DNA of 64,000 nt, taken from Ignatzschineria larvae DSM 13226. GTDB taxonomy: Bacteria > Pseudomonadota > Gammaproteobacteria > Cardiobacteriales > Wohlfahrtiimonadaceae. The notes under the pieces are model-generated. The model saw only the letters and a program-made list of their open reading frames with translations, did no database searches and had not been told where the DNA came from. Shown here in pieces: positions 1 to 9,911 of this stretch. A program made the position numbers and the translations under genes. Location of the stretch: contig NZ_CP150637.1 in assembly GCF_038500265.1 (NCBI RefSeq), positions 1,141,501 through 1,205,500 on the forward strand, read 5' to 3'. Every line of letters begins with the position of its first letter. The first letter of the stretch is position 1.

Positions 1-324
1 GCTATCGGGGGGTTAACACTTCGAGAAGTTGCATTAAATGAAACGACTCAACGGAGTGATTTTATTGGCACTGCAGATCAAATTACCGAAAAAATGATTG
101 AGTGGGTTGAAGCTGGGGCAGCAGATGGTTTTATTCTCACATTCTTAGTTAGTTCTCAGGGGTTTAGTGATTTTAAATCGGAAGTCTTACCTAGGCTTGA
201 GCAACGAGGATATTTTAATTCAACTTTGGCTCATAGCACTCTACGAGCTAATCTAGGGCTTCCAATACGCCAGAATTGTTATAGGGTATCAAATCCTTTT
301 TTAAAGGAGGCTCATAATGATTAA
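1..324 (+). CDS. LLM-class flavin-dependent monooxygenase, C-terminal part (5' truncated by window edge)
   Basis: The reading frame is open from base 1, so only the last ~107 residues are present. The segment GTADQITEKMIEWVEAGAAD followed by a DGF motif and LPRLEQRGYF matches the C-terminus of the NtaA/SnaA/SoxA(DszA) class of FMNH2-dependent monooxygenases, which end with a TLRxNLGL-like stretch (STLRANLGL here). These enzymes oxidise small organic substrates, often organosulfur or aminopolycarboxylate compounds, with reduced flavin from a partner reductase. The next gene, an FMN reductase, overlaps its end by 8 bases, so the pair is probably translationally coupled. The substrate cannot be told from this fragment. 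Confidence 0.85.
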   Translation, partial: AIGGLTLREVALNETTQRSDFIGTADQITEKMIEWVEAGAADGFILTFLVSSQGFSDFKSEVLPRLEQRGYFNSTLAHSTLRANLGLPIRQNCYRVSNPFLKEAHND

Positions 325-952
325 ATTAGTAGCTTTTTCAGGCAGTGAAGGGACGTCTTCAAAAACATCCGTTTTACGAGATATGATTGCACAAAAAGCT
401 GTGGATCAATATAGATTTAGATTACAGCAGTATGATATGACGGATTTAGGGCCATCCTTGGGATTAGCTAAAAGTATTGATGACTTAGATATAGAAGCAA
501 AATCGGTTATTACAGCAATTGCTGAGGCGGATGCTTTGATTATTGTCACACCCGTTTATAAAGGAAGTTATCCCGGATTATTCAAACATTTTATAGACTT
601 ATTAGATGTGAATCTACTTTATGGAAAACCTATTATTTTAGCGGCTACAGGTGGGGGAACGAGGCATGCTTTAATGGTTGAACATCAACTAAGACCACTA
701 TTTGGCTTCTTTATGGCACATAGTTTGCCTACTGCAATATATGCCTCCTCGCAAGATTATTCCAAAGAAAATAAACTTATAAATCAGAGCATTATATCGA
801 GAATAGAACAGGGTGTAAGAGAGTTTCAGCCTTTTATCCAAGTAGATAAAATGGATGAAAAATCATCGAGTAAGAATCATCTATTTTATGAGCGATTATT
901 ACAATTTAAATTAATATTGCCATGGACGAATGATTTATCAGGGGAGAGATAA
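317..952 (+). CDS. NADPH-dependent FMN reductase (SsuE/MsuE-like flavodoxin fold)
   Basis: A 211-residue protein with the flavodoxin-like FMN reductase pattern: an N-terminal beta strand and phosphate loop (FSGSEGTSSKTS, about residues 8-19), then DALIIVTPVYKGSYPGLFKHFIDLL (the PVYxxSYxGxxKxxxD motif of SsuE/MsuE). It should supply reduced FMN to the flanking LLM monooxygenases. The preceding gene carries AAAGGAGG just before this ATG, a strong ribosome binding site. It overlaps the upstream gene by 8 bases and the downstream GNAT gene by 1 base (TAATG), so it lies in a tight operon. Confidence 0.88.
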   Translation: MIKLVAFSGSEGTSSKTSVLRDMIAQKAVDQYRFRLQQYDMTDLGPSLGLAKSIDDLDIEAKSVITAIAEADALIIVTPVYKGSYPGLFKHFIDLLDVNLLYGKPIILAATGGGTRHALMVEHQLRPLFGFFMAHSLPTAIYASSQDYSKENKLINQSIISRIEQGVREFQPFIQVDKMDEKSSSKNHLFYERLLQFKLILPWTNDLSGER

Positions 953-1434
953 TGGATACTGATTATTTCCTCTACATATCAGCAGATGATCCTAGAGCGG
1001 AGGTGCTTACTAAGGCATTGCTCAATGAATATGATAGCCGATATGGTACTTTTTTTGATCCCCGAGGTGCTATTGCTGAAATGGAGCGATATCCTACCAC
1101 GGATTTTGCGCCTCCTCTGGGAAATTTCATACTGTTAATGCGCAATCAAACAGTAATTGGCGGTGGCGGGTTTAAATTTTATGATTCTAAAACGGCTGAA
1201 ATTAAAAGAGTCTGGGTAGATGAAGATTACCGTCGACAGGGATTAGCTGAAAAGATCTTACAAGAACTAGAAGTACAAGCGGCAAGGCAAGGGTATAAAC
1301 GCATCTATTTAACGACAGGATGTCGGCAACCTGAAGCGGTTGGGCTCTATTTAAAGAATGGATATCTTAACCTTTTTGATTTAAAAGAGAATTTAGAAGC
1401 ATTGAAAAAACTTCCTTTTGAGAAGTTAATTTAG
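952..1434 (+). CDS. GNAT family N-acetyltransferase
   Basis: A 160-residue single-domain GNAT protein. The acetyl-CoA pyrophosphate-binding motif is visible as VWVDEDYRRQGLAEKIL (about residues 88-104; R-R-Q-G-x-A core), preceded by an IGGGGFKFYD strand and followed by YLTTGCRQPEAVGLYLKNGY, the typical C-terminal half. Acetyl-CoA transfer to an amine is the family reaction; the acceptor is unknown. Its ATG overlaps the stop codon of the FMN reductase. Monooxygenase-plus-acetyltransferase operons are known in alkyl-cysteine and related sulfur salvage (snaA/yxe type), which is a possible but unproven role here. Confidence 0.85.
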   Translation: MDTDYFLYISADDPRAEVLTKALLNEYDSRYGTFFDPRGAIAEMERYPTTDFAPPLGNFILLMRNQTVIGGGGFKFYDSKTAEIKRVWVDEDYRRQGLAEKILQELEVQAARQGYKRIYLTTGCRQPEAVGLYLKNGYLNLFDLKENLEALKKLPFEKLI

Positions 1435-1486
1435 TATTGCGGATGAAAATAGATAATGTGCAAGGAACATATACAAGGAGTTTTTA

Positions 1487-2491
1487 ATGGTTTATCAACT
1501 AAGTATGTTAGACAAGTGCCCACTCCATGGAGGGATTACGGCACATCAAGCGCTTTTAAATGCCGTAGAAACGGTACAAGCAGCCGAGGTAGCCGGATTC
1601 ACTCGATTTTGGGTAGCAGAACATCATAATTCACTCACGCATGCCTCAAGTGCTCCGGAAATATTAGTATCTTATCTACTTGCTGCAACTCAAAGTATTC
1701 GAATTGGAACTGGTGGAGTGATGTTACAGCATTACAGTCCTTACAAAATTGCTGAAGTTTTCAATGTACTGGCATCATTAGCACCGGGAAGGGTAGATAT
1801 CGGTATTGGTAAAGCGCCAGGAGGATTACCCTCTTCAACTCAAGCATTGCAATTAGAGATGTCTGCAGATACACGGTTATCATTTGAAGATAAAGCTTTA
1901 TATTTAAGTCAATTCTTAGAAGGTTATGCTCTGGAAAATAGTCGTATTAAACGGGTTACAGCGACGCCCGTTCCTGTTCAGAAAGTGCAAGGATTTCTAT
2001 TAGGCGCGAGTATTGAAAGTGCTAAACTAGCCGCAAAATTGGGCTGGAAAATGAGTTATGCCGGGCACCTCAATGGTAGTGAACAAAAATTATATGAAAC
2101 TTTTGCGGCATATAAATCTGTTACCAAAGGAGATGTTCCTCAAGCAGCATTAGCTGCAATAGTAGCGCCTAGCATCGAAGAGGCTAATGCCCGTGCTGCT
2201 AATATCGCAATCTATAAAATTCATTTTTCAGATGGTAAAGTATTCTCTTTGCCTTCTTATACCATTGCAGAAGACTTCGCCGCCGAATTAGGCCGGACAG
2301 ATTATCAAATTAAGAAGGAGCCACTTCAGATTATTTCTGGAACAGCCAAAACTGTCAGTCAAACACTCTTTGAACTACAACATAAATATGGCATTCAAGA
2401 ATTTATGCTCGAATTTCCGGAAACAACCTTAAACGAAAGAATCACTGCAATTGAATCATTAGCTTATTATCAACAGAAATATGCAGGATAA
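1487..2491 (+). CDS. LLM-class flavin-dependent oxidoreductase (luciferase-like, MsnO8 type)
   Basis: A 334-residue protein of the bacterial luciferase superfamily. Features seen: an N-terminal SMLDKCPL strand, FWVAEHHNS (residues ~43-51, the conserved R/WxAEHH motif), IRIGTGGVMLQHYSPYKIAEVF, and LAPGRVDIGIGKAPG (residues ~98-112). It is complete and of normal family length. TACAAGGAG lies just upstream of the ATG. A 52-base gap separates it from the GNAT gene, so it is probably the last gene of the operon. A GC-rich inverted repeat (ccctcc...ggaggg) lies at about 2520-2533 downstream but lacks a T-run. Substrate unknown. Confidence 0.86.
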   Translation: MVYQLSMLDKCPLHGGITAHQALLNAVETVQAAEVAGFTRFWVAEHHNSLTHASSAPEILVSYLLAATQSIRIGTGGVMLQHYSPYKIAEVFNVLASLAPGRVDIGIGKAPGGLPSSTQALQLEMSADTRLSFEDKALYLSQFLEGYALENSRIKRVTATPVPVQKVQGFLLGASIESAKLAAKLGWKMSYAGHLNGSEQKLYETFAAYKSVTKGDVPQAALAAIVAPSIEEANARAANIAIYKIHFSDGKVFSLPSYTIAEDFAAELGRTDYQIKKEPLQIISGTAKTVSQTLFELQHKYGIQEFMLEFPETTLNERITAIESLAYYQQKYAG

Positions 2492-2721
2492 GATTTACTA
2501 TCATTAATTACGATATGGGCCCTCCGTGGAGGGTCACACCTCCTATCGATTTATATATTATGTCTAATTCTATATATTATGTTAAATAAGATATCTGTTT
2601 TATATATGCTCGAATCTGCCATACAACATATAATGGAATTAAATTTCAAGCATGCTCATTGTAAACTTTAAGAACTGAACTCTAAGAAGATTCTAAGAAG
2701 ATATTACCTTTGATGAAAGCT

Positions 2722-3039
2722 TTACTTAAAATCATTATCCCTATTTGTAGCCGTAATTAAAACTCGATATTCTTCATCTACTTTTGCTTCTTCCTGCATT
2801 GCATTACAAATCTGTGCATTCATTTTATAAAATTCAATACGACTATATTGTGCGGAATAAACTTTTTCATACATTTCATCCACTCGGCATTCAAGGGGAC
2901 GACTATCGTAGATGGTGCAGTTATTTTCTGCTTGAGAGAAATATTTGCAGGTGCCATTGCCAAGGTCGTAATCTCGTAATGCTTCAACACCACTGATACG
3001 CTGACAACAGAGACCACAACCTGTGCATGGGAATATCAT
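2722..3039 (-). CDS. YkgJ-family cysteine-cluster protein (CxxCxxCC)
   Basis: A 105-residue protein opening with CTGCGLCC (residues 5-12), then NGTCKYF, NNCTIYDSRPLECR, and QICNAM: the cysteine pattern of the YkgJ/UPF0153 putative zinc- or iron-binding cluster family. No enzymatic role is established for most members. Its ATG lies 32 bases after the stop of the dynamin-like GTPase gene on the same strand, with AAAAGGG upstream, so the two are probably co-transcribed. No terminator is apparent after it. It may be an ordinary housekeeping member that merely borders the defence island, or a partner of the GTPase. Confidence 0.85.
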   Translation of the reverse strand: MIFPCTGCGLCCQRISGVEALRDYDLGNGTCKYFSQAENNCTIYDSRPLECRVDEMYEKVYSAQYSRIEFYKMNAQICNAMQEEAKVDEEYRVLITATNRDNDFK

Positions 3040-3071
3040 TAAAAACCCTTTTAAATAATTTTAATGGTATT

Positions 3072-5501
3072 TTAATGAAGAATACTTCTAATATCATCTA
3101 ACAATTGCTTATGTAATTTATGATTTTCGATTTTCTCTTCAATATTTTGAAATTCATCACTTTTCACAATAGGAACTATTTTAGAAATAAAATCATCCCA
3201 ATGATTAGAAAATTGACTATCATGATCCCGAAATGCTGAAATAGTTCGTTTTATTTGTTTATCTATACTGTTTAGAAATGCCAACTCTAAGTTACTAGCA
3301 GGGATAATTGCTTTTTCTAATATTTTCTTTAAATTTAGAATATCATTATTAATTTCTTTTAAAACCTCTTCTTTATTTTCGCTAGAATGCCCATCTCTTA
3401 AAATATTTTGTACACCAATTATGTCATCTATAGAATAATTTGTTTTCGCATATTTAAGCAAACCTAGCAGAGTAGTCAATTTATTGATGATGTCAGCTCC
3501 TCCACTAATTCCACTACTTAAAGATATTAATCGGGTCGTAAGAGTAGGTATCTGATCTAATTTTTCTAAATCGAACAGGGTACCATCTTTTTGAATTAAA
3601 ATTAAATTTACTAATTTTCCTTTTCCATTGGAATAATAACTATCCAAATATATAAATTCATTTTTACTCGATAAATAACGATTGACTCTATCATGGCTAA
3701 GAATAGGAGCCGATAATAATGCATCAAATATATCTCGTGAAAAACGTTCAATTAAATATATAAAACTACTCTCTTTATGAGATATATCTCGAGTTAGTTT
3801 ATTAATATAATTTTTGCATAACGGTTCAACTTCTGTTATTTTTTCACTACTTCCCAAGCAAATAGACTCAGTGAATTCTCTGATAAAGTTAATTTCTATC
3901 TCTTTTGCTTTGTTATCTGTCATAGATTTAATCAAATAAGAAAAGTCCTCTAGATATTTCTTATGCAAATCCTCACGAATTTTTTGATTAATTTTATTAA
4001 TAGGTGTATCTAACCTAATGCTATCTGAATTATTAATTCTATAGGTTTCAAACTGATCTTCTGTAATTTCATTAAAATATCGATCATTAGAAAGTTCATA
4101 TTTAAACTTATTGCTGAAATAAGAGTTCCCTATAATTTCTTTTTTTAATTCATCTCTTAATTTATTCAAATTGGATTTTAAATTCTCCTCTATAAGGCGA
4201 TATGATTCTTTGGTAATTTTTGCCTGTTCAGATTGTTCCGAAAAATTTTCATCAAAATCTGAATCTTTTAAAATTCCATCAAATATTGACTCCATTAATT
4301 TATTATTGGTGTCTATTTTACGTTTTAAAATTTCAAATCGTTCAGTTTCATAGTACTGTATTAATGCAATCCTAATATCATCTATACCTGTGTTGTGAAT
4401 ATCATAATTTAATTTGACATCACCAATAATATTTTCATTTGCAAGATACTTATATGCAGAGCCCACAAATACTCTATGTTCCTCGCCAATATTATACTTC
4501 TGAACATCTTGTATTAGGATCTTGGGATTACTAATTAAGTCTTCTTCGTTATTTACACGATCCAACTGATTTCCAAAAACAAATAACTTATCCTTAAGTG
4601 CTATTCCATCCTCATCTGTATTTTTAGTAATAATGCTCAGAGTTGTCCCCTGTAAACTTGGATTAACCCCAACATTTGTTACTAAAATAATTGCATCAGC
4701 AGCCTTTAAGCGCTCCTCCGTTTGACGAAGATGAATCTTGGTAGGAGAGTCAAAACCTGGAACATCATAAATAATGGCATTTTCTAGTTGTTTTAATTCC
4801 GATGATTCTATCTCAATATGACTCACACTACGAGGCTTTGATGTATCTCTCCCTTTATCCTGTCCTTTGATATACTCTTGAAAATCATTCTCTTTTAATT
4901 GATCACCTGAAAACTCTTTTACTTCACCTGTTAAAATTAACTTATCACGACATTTAATAATATCTTTTATTTCTTCGTCTGTTTTGCCTATATGACTTTT
5001 ATATAAAGCAGGGTCACTATCCTCTAGCTTACTAAAGTAATTTTCAAAATCTTCAAGATTGATATCTCTAAATGATATTGGACTACCTCCATGAGGCTGA
5101 TATCCGATTTCATCCACTAAGGTGACAAAAATATTATTAAATTCTTGTTCAGTATAAAATTTGACGCTTGCTCTATCAGTTCCGCTAACAAGTCTAGTTG
5201 AAGTAAATGTACATCTTTCTGGAGCAGATGGTAGAATATTATTTTTTATTAATGCATTTGCAAAAGTCGACTTACCCGCTTTTTCTAAACCTACTATTGC
5301 AATTTCGAATTCATTACTCTCTAATTTATATTTAAATTTTTCATTGTTTTTTTCAATATGTTGAAGTTCTTTTAATTGATCTTGATTTAATAAATTAATA
5401 CGATCATTGCTATTGATTAATTTACGTAATACACTATTATTATAGTCAATGTTTTTGATTATAGCGTTTTTTTCAACATCAAATTTATTTATTACTGTCA
5501 T
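3072..5501 (-). CDS. bacterial dynamin-like GTPase, probable defence or membrane-remodelling protein
   Basis: An 809-residue protein. The GTPase domain is near the N-terminus: G1/P-loop GLEKAGKST (71-79), switch I threonines around T98-T102, G3 DVPG (246-249), G4-like NQLD (311-314). The rest is long, Lys/Glu-rich and predicted helical, with a hydrophobic patch at about 652-686 that could be a membrane paddle. This layout fits bacterial dynamin-like proteins, some of which (for example LeoA-type and DynA) act in toxin secretion, membrane repair or phage tolerance. The gene is clearly more AT-rich than flanking genes, suggesting horizontal transfer. It is followed after 32 bases by a CxxCxxCC gene and sits at the edge of a cluster of restriction and abortive-infection genes. 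The exact function cannot be assigned from sequence. Confidence 0.8.
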   Translation of the reverse strand: MTVINKFDVEKNAIIKNIDYNNSVLRKLINSNDRINLLNQDQLKELQHIEKNNEKFKYKLESNEFEIAIVGLEKAGKSTFANALIKNNILPSAPERCTFTSTRLVSGTDRASVKFYTEQEFNNIFVTLVDEIGYQPHGGSPISFRDINLEDFENYFSKLEDSDPALYKSHIGKTDEEIKDIIKCRDKLILTGEVKEFSGDQLKENDFQEYIKGQDKGRDTSKPRSVSHIEIESSELKQLENAIIYDVPGFDSPTKIHLRQTEERLKAADAIILVTNVGVNPSLQGTTLSIITKNTDEDGIALKDKLFVFGNQLDRVNNEEDLISNPKILIQDVQKYNIGEEHRVFVGSAYKYLANENIIGDVKLNYDIHNTGIDDIRIALIQYYETERFEILKRKIDTNNKLMESIFDGILKDSDFDENFSEQSEQAKITKESYRLIEENLKSNLNKLRDELKKEIIGNSYFSNKFKYELSNDRYFNEITEDQFETYRINNSDSIRLDTPINKINQKIREDLHKKYLEDFSYLIKSMTDNKAKEIEINFIREFTESICLGSSEKITEVEPLCKNYINKLTRDISHKESSFIYLIERFSRDIFDALLSAPILSHDRVNRYLSSKNEFIYLDSYYSNGKGKLVNLILIQKDGTLFDLEKLDQIPTLTTRLISLSSGISGGADIINKLTTLLGLLKYAKTNYSIDDIIGVQNILRDGHSSENKEEVLKEINNDILNLKKILEKAIIPASNLELAFLNSIDKQIKRTISAFRDHDSQFSNHWDDFISKIVPIVKSDEFQNIEEKIENHKLHKQLLDDIRSILH

Positions 5502-6057
5502 CTATTAAATGCCTTCATATAAAAATTATTAATTATTGGATATTTAATTGAACTAAAATTAGTTTATTTTTAAGTATCCTTACTAACTGTTTTGGTAAAT
5601 TTCACCAATAATTATTTATCTGGTGATGAGATTTTATACCTGCATTAAAATCTTAATACTTATCTCATATTTCCACTTTTTCCTATATCGCTTTGTCAAT
5701 CTGAACATTCCTATTATAAAATTTGATATGCCTATAGATAAGAGGAGAATGAATTTCCTCACTGATCTCATTAACACAGCATTTAATACCGAATTTTATT
5801 GAACTCTATTAAATAATAACTGTTATTATATTAACAATCTATGAAAACAGACATTAAAATTTAAAATAATTGTAAATTGATATTTACACTTAAATTTAGT
5901 ATTAAGTGATATCTTAACATAGAAATATGACAGGTTATGTCATATATTAAAATTTATTCTGTTATTCATAGACTTATTTTATTATGTATGCATAAAAAAG
6001 AGAGACAACCATTGCCTCCCTTTTAATCGCACTTCTAATCTAATAATAACCGCTAAC
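5502..6057. other. AT-rich intergenic region
   Basis: About 550 bases between the dynamin-like gene and the small unknown gene. No plausible ORF with a ribosome binding site was seen. It should contain the minus-strand promoter of the dynamin-like gene and ends with the terminator of the upstream minus-strand gene (5994-6020). Very AT-rich, with no recognisable repeat or RNA. Confidence 0.5.
5994..6020 (-). terminator. intrinsic terminator after the 116-residue unknown gene
   Basis: Read on the minus strand, GGGAGGCAA pairs with TTGTCTCTC across a three-base loop (9 bp with two G-T pairs), followed by six T. It lies about 40 bases after the stop of the 6058-6408 gene. Confidence 0.7.
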
Positions 6058-6408
6058 TCACTCCCGAATCACCGGCAATTCCGCGATATTTCTCGCCGAT
6101 TGGATGAGCATCCATTTGCCTTGTGCTCTTCTCTCTCGTAGGTTTCGTTCTGAAATTAAGAAATTGTAGAGCGCTTCTAATTCTCGTGTGCGCACATCAT
6201 TGTGTACCTTGCCGGCGGAATCGACTATGGGTGTTCGGTAGATCTCTTGATCTTTGGCAAGCGCTAGGCGCATCTGTAATTGCGCAATGGAATCTTCATC
6301 TAAAGCCCAGGTAAACTCTAGAAAGTGGATCTTCTCCCGCAAATATTCCTGCTTCCACGCTCGCCATTCCCGCTCTCTGAGAAGCTTCATCTCAACAAAA
6401 CTTTTCAT
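6058..6408 (-). CDS. small unknown protein in the restriction-modification cluster
   Basis: A 116-residue protein that I do not recognise. It is charged and predicted mostly helical (Arg/Glu-rich), with no signal peptide or membrane segment. It reads away from hsdR on the same strand, about 100 bases downstream of the hsdR start-to-stop unit, and is followed by a good intrinsic terminator. GAGGAAACAG precedes the ATG. Its codon usage resembles the hsd genes rather than the AT-rich dynamin-like gene. It could be the last gene of the hsd transcript. No function is proposed. Confidence 0.65.
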   Translation of the reverse strand: MKSFVEMKLLREREWRAWKQEYLREKIHFLEFTWALDEDSIAQLQMRLALAKDQEIYRTPIVDSAGKVHNDVRTRELEALYNFLISERNLRERRAQGKWMLIQSARNIAELPVIRE

Positions 6409-6508
6409 CTGTTTCCTCTTTTAACTTTAAATGATTCTTTAAAGGTTATTGTAGGTTGCTAGGATAATGTCATACAAGGATGAATCTGAGTTATTTTATA
6501 TTTATCCC

Positions 6509-9500
6509 CTAAAACAACTTCTCCTGCGTCCATTGGTCGGAGATCTTTTCAGTGTTTTCTAGGATGAGATTAATCGCTTCTTTTTGGCCATCGGGTGGGT
6601 AGCCGTAGCGTTGTAGGGTTCTACGGACTAGGATTCTGAGGCGGGCGCGGATACTTTCTCGTTTCTGCCAATCGACAGTGACTGATTTGCGTAGGAGGTT
6701 GGTGATTTCAATGGCGATCTCTTTAAGTAGATCATCGCCCATCTCTTCTACAGCGGAATGATTGTTTGCAAGCGCTTGATAGAATGCTAATTCATCGCTA
6801 GATAACCCTAGCTTTTCCCCATCTTCTACTGCTTTGGCAAGATCTTTTGCCATAGCAATGAGTTCTTCCATTGCTTCGGCTGATTCTATGGTGCGATTAT
6901 TATAGCGAGCCATCGTCTTTTGTAAGCGATCTAGGAATTTAGATTCCTGTACAACATTATTTTTAAAATTCGCTTTCACTTGATTGTTAATCAATTGCTT
7001 GAGCATTGCTAAAGAGAGATTTTGATTCTTGCTCTCCCGCATTGTATCGAAAAAATGATCATCTAAAATATCAATTCTCGGATTCTCTTCCCCACAATAG
7101 TCATAGAGGTCAATAATGCCATCTGCACTAATGGCATTGCGAATAATCCGTTCAAAGATAGGATCACTATGTTGTTGACGCTGATTGGCCGCGTCGGAAG
7201 TGGCTTTGCGAATCAGTTTCCCTAAGCGATTATAAAAAGCGATCTCTTTCTGATAAGGTTCTGCTTCAGCCATTGTCGAACAGAGTGAAAAAGCTTTGTT
7301 TGCGCCCAATAAAGCATTTAAAAATCGTTCCTTACCATCGCCGGCATTCTCATGTTTGGGCAATCCTAAAATATAGTTTGCCGCATTCATGAGTAAGAAC
7401 GGTGCTTGGTCACTATCAAATCCTTTTAAGTCAAATCCCGGCTGATCCGGTGTTTTGGCAAATAGACCATGGATAATCTCCAAATAGCGTTCAAATTGTT
7501 GGAGTGCTTCTTCGACATCAATGGTCGGTTTCCCCTTCCCTTTGGCGTTCGTATAGACTTTTAAAGCAGCTTCAAGCTCTTTGCCGATTCCAATATAATC
7601 CACCACTAATCCGCCGGATTTACTCTTAAAGACTCGATTGACTCTTGCAATTGCTTGCATTAAGTTGTGTCCACGCATCGGTTTATCAATGTAGAGTGTA
7701 TGACAAGATGGCGCATCAAAACCAGTGAGCCACATATCGCAGACGATCACTAATTTAAAGGGATCTTCCGGATCTCTAAAGCGGGATTCGAGATCTTTAC
7801 GCTCCTTTTTATTATAGAGATGTTCTTGGAATGATTGCGGATCAGAGGCACTGCCGGTCATCATAATTTTGATCTCACCTTGTGCAGGATCATCATGATG
7901 CCAATCGGGGCGGAGTTGAATAATCGCCGCATACAGCTCCACGCAAATCGCTCGACTCATCCCAACAATCATCGCTTTACCGGGAATGTCGCTCTCCTGA
8001 TTACGTTTCTCAAAATGCGTTACGATATCTTCAGCTACCATCGCCACGCGACTTGGTGCGCCGACAATCTTCTCTAGCCGGCTCCATGTGGCTTTCTGTT
8101 TCTCTTTCTCTTCTAATTCTGCGCCCTCTAAAATGTCCTCAAGTTCTTCCTCTTGGCGCTCAAGTTCCGCATCATCAATATTAAGGCGTGCTAAACGGGG
8201 CTCATAATAGATCGGCACAGTCGCCCCATCTTTCACTGCCGCTTCAATATCATAAACGGAGATATCCGGTCCGAAGACTTGGCGCGTATCTCGATCATCA
8301 ACAGCAATCGGAGTGCCGGTAAAACCAATAAAAGAGGCTTTTGGCAATGCATCTCGCATATGCTTAGCGTAACCATAAGTATAAAGCCCTTGCTCATTTA
8401 AAGTGGCATTTAGGCCATATTGTGTACGGTGCGCCTCATCAGAGATCACCACAATATTACTGCGATCATTGAGAATGGGATGCTCTCCGCCCGTCTCTTC
8501 CGGTGCAAATTTCTGTACCGTTGTGAAAATAATCCCGCCCGCTTCTCGCTCTGCAAGGAGTTGTCTTAATTGCCCACGATTTTCCGCTTGCACTGGTTTT
8601 GAATTTGGAAATAGAGATTCTGCGCCCGCAAAGGTCGCAAAGAGTTGATCATCTAAATCATTACGATCTGTCACCACCACAATTGTAGGGTTATGCATCG
8701 CGGGTGTTTTGAGAAGCTTGCCGGCATAGAAGCACATAGAGAGCGATTTACCGGATCCTTGTGTATGCCAAACAACGCCAATTTTCCCATCTCCCAGTTT
8801 CGGATGACTAGCCACAATAGTCGCTTCAATGGCATTTTGTACTGCGTGATATTGATGATAGCCGGCAATGATTTTAAAGACTGATTTTCCATCCTCTTTG
8901 AACAGTACGAAATTTTGCAGATAATCAAGTAGCCGTTTTGGCTCGAAAAAGCCATAGATCAATGTCTGTAACTCAAAACTTAATTTGGGTGTATCGCTCT
9001 CTTTTTCTACCGTTCTCCAAGGCATAAAGCGATCAAATCCTGCCGATAATGAGCCAATGCGAGCCATCAAGCCATCGCTAATAATCAAGGCACCATTCAT
9101 GATAAAGAGATCTGTAATCTCCTCTTTATACGTTTGTAATTGATGATACGCTTCTCGATTCACCGCTAAGGAATCTTTACCTTTACCCGGATTTTTAAGC
9201 TCAATGACCACAATGGGTAAACCATTAATATAAGCGATGATATCAGGTCGGCGCACGCCTTTACTGCCGGCAATCGCTACTTGATTTGTAACAAGAAAGT
9301 GATTATTCCCCGGCGTTTGAAAGTCGATCAGAAAGACTCGCTCATGTTGCCGGTTGCCCTCTTCATCTTGATAGGAGATAGGAAAGCCATTTTGTAGATA
9401 TTCCGTCATCTGCCGGTTATTAGCAATGAGATCCGGTAATCGATTACGAAGCAGAGAGCGCAGTTCCTCAAAAACCCCCGCCTGTTGTGCCGGCGGAAGC

Positions 9501-9676
9501 CAATCATTAATGCGATAGAAAGCCTCTTCAATATGGGGCATTAAGAATGGATCACTATCGGATTCCCGCAGTGGATTGTCGCCACTCACCGCAATATCTG
9601 GGCCAAATTGATATTCCCAGCCTATCTCTTTGAACCATTCTAATGCAGTAATTTCTAATTGTTTCTCATCCATCAT
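6509..9676 (-). CDS. hsdR: type I restriction enzyme, R (endonuclease/translocase) subunit
   Basis: A 1055-residue HsdR. The N-terminal PD-(D/E)xK nuclease shows [22 protein letters not shown] (catalytic D...ExK around residue 145-163). The SF2 motor shows Walker A TQGSGKS near residue 310, DEAHRTQ near 414, GFTGTPI, and a late QAIARVNR motif VI. Its length is normal for the family. It cleaves DNA after ATP-driven translocation, in complex with HsdM and HsdS. It lies downstream of hsdS on the same strand with a 235-base gap, so it may have its own promoter. No frameshift was seen, so the system looks intact. Confidence 0.95.
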   Translation of the reverse strand: MMDEKQLEITALEWFKEIGWEYQFGPDIAVSGDNPLRESDSDPFLMPHIEEAFYRINDWLPPAQQAGVFEELRSLLRNRLPDLIANNRQMTEYLQNGFPISYQDEEGNRQHERVFLIDFQTPGNNHFLVTNQVAIAGSKGVRRPDIIAYINGLPIVVIELKNPGKGKDSLAVNREAYHQLQTYKEEITDLFIMNGALIISDGLMARIGSLSAGFDRFMPWRTVEKESDTPKLSFELQTLIYGFFEPKRLLDYLQNFVLFKEDGKSVFKIIAGYHQYHAVQNAIEATIVASHPKLGDGKIGVVWHTQGSGKSLSMCFYAGKLLKTPAMHNPTIVVVTDRNDLDDQLFATFAGAESLFPNSKPVQAENRGQLRQLLAEREAGGIIFTTVQKFAPEETGGEHPILNDRSNIVVISDEAHRTQYGLNATLNEQGLYTYGYAKHMRDALPKASFIGFTGTPIAVDDRDTRQVFGPDISVYDIEAAVKDGATVPIYYEPRLARLNIDDAELERQEEELEDILEGAELEEKEKQKATWSRLEKIVGAPSRVAMVAEDIVTHFEKRNQESDIPGKAMIVGMSRAICVELYAAIIQLRPDWHHDDPAQGEIKIMMTGSASDPQSFQEHLYNKKERKDLESRFRDPEDPFKLVIVCDMWLTGFDAPSCHTLYIDKPMRGHNLMQAIARVNRVFKSKSGGLVVDYIGIGKELEAALKVYTNAKGKGKPTIDVEEALQQFERYLEIIHGLFAKTPDQPGFDLKGFDSDQAPFLLMNAANYILGLPKHENAGDGKERFLNALLGANKAFSLCSTMAEAEPYQKEIAFYNRLGKLIRKATSDAANQRQQHSDPIFERIIRNAISADGIIDLYDYCGEENPRIDILDDHFFDTMRESKNQNLSLAMLKQLINNQVKANFKNNVVQESKFLDRLQKTMARYNNRTIESAEAMEELIAMAKDLAKAVEDGEKLGLSSDELAFYQALANNHSAVEEMGDDLLKEIAIEITNLLRKSVTVDWQKRESIRARLRILVRRTLQRYGYPPDGQKEAINLILENTEKISDQWTQEKLF

Positions 9677-9911
9677 GTCGGTTTCTCTCTCTATTCAATC
9701 CCTAGCGGTCATGATCTAAATTAAAGATAATCATCCTTGATCGTTACGGCTTCCTTTTTTAAAATTTTTTGTACTAAAGTTACTGATTAAACAATCTATT
9801 AGCATTATTCTTGCTAAAAAGTAGCAAAATATTTCCCGATTATTCCCACTTCAATCAATCCTGCACTATCTCTAGGTTAGATTGTTAATAAGGAATTGTT
9901 GAGATAATTTC

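Noticed and set aside
2517-2535. Terminator hairpin after the flavin operon
   Set aside because: The GC-rich inverted repeat has a two-base loop and no T-run, so it was mentioned only in the gene entry.
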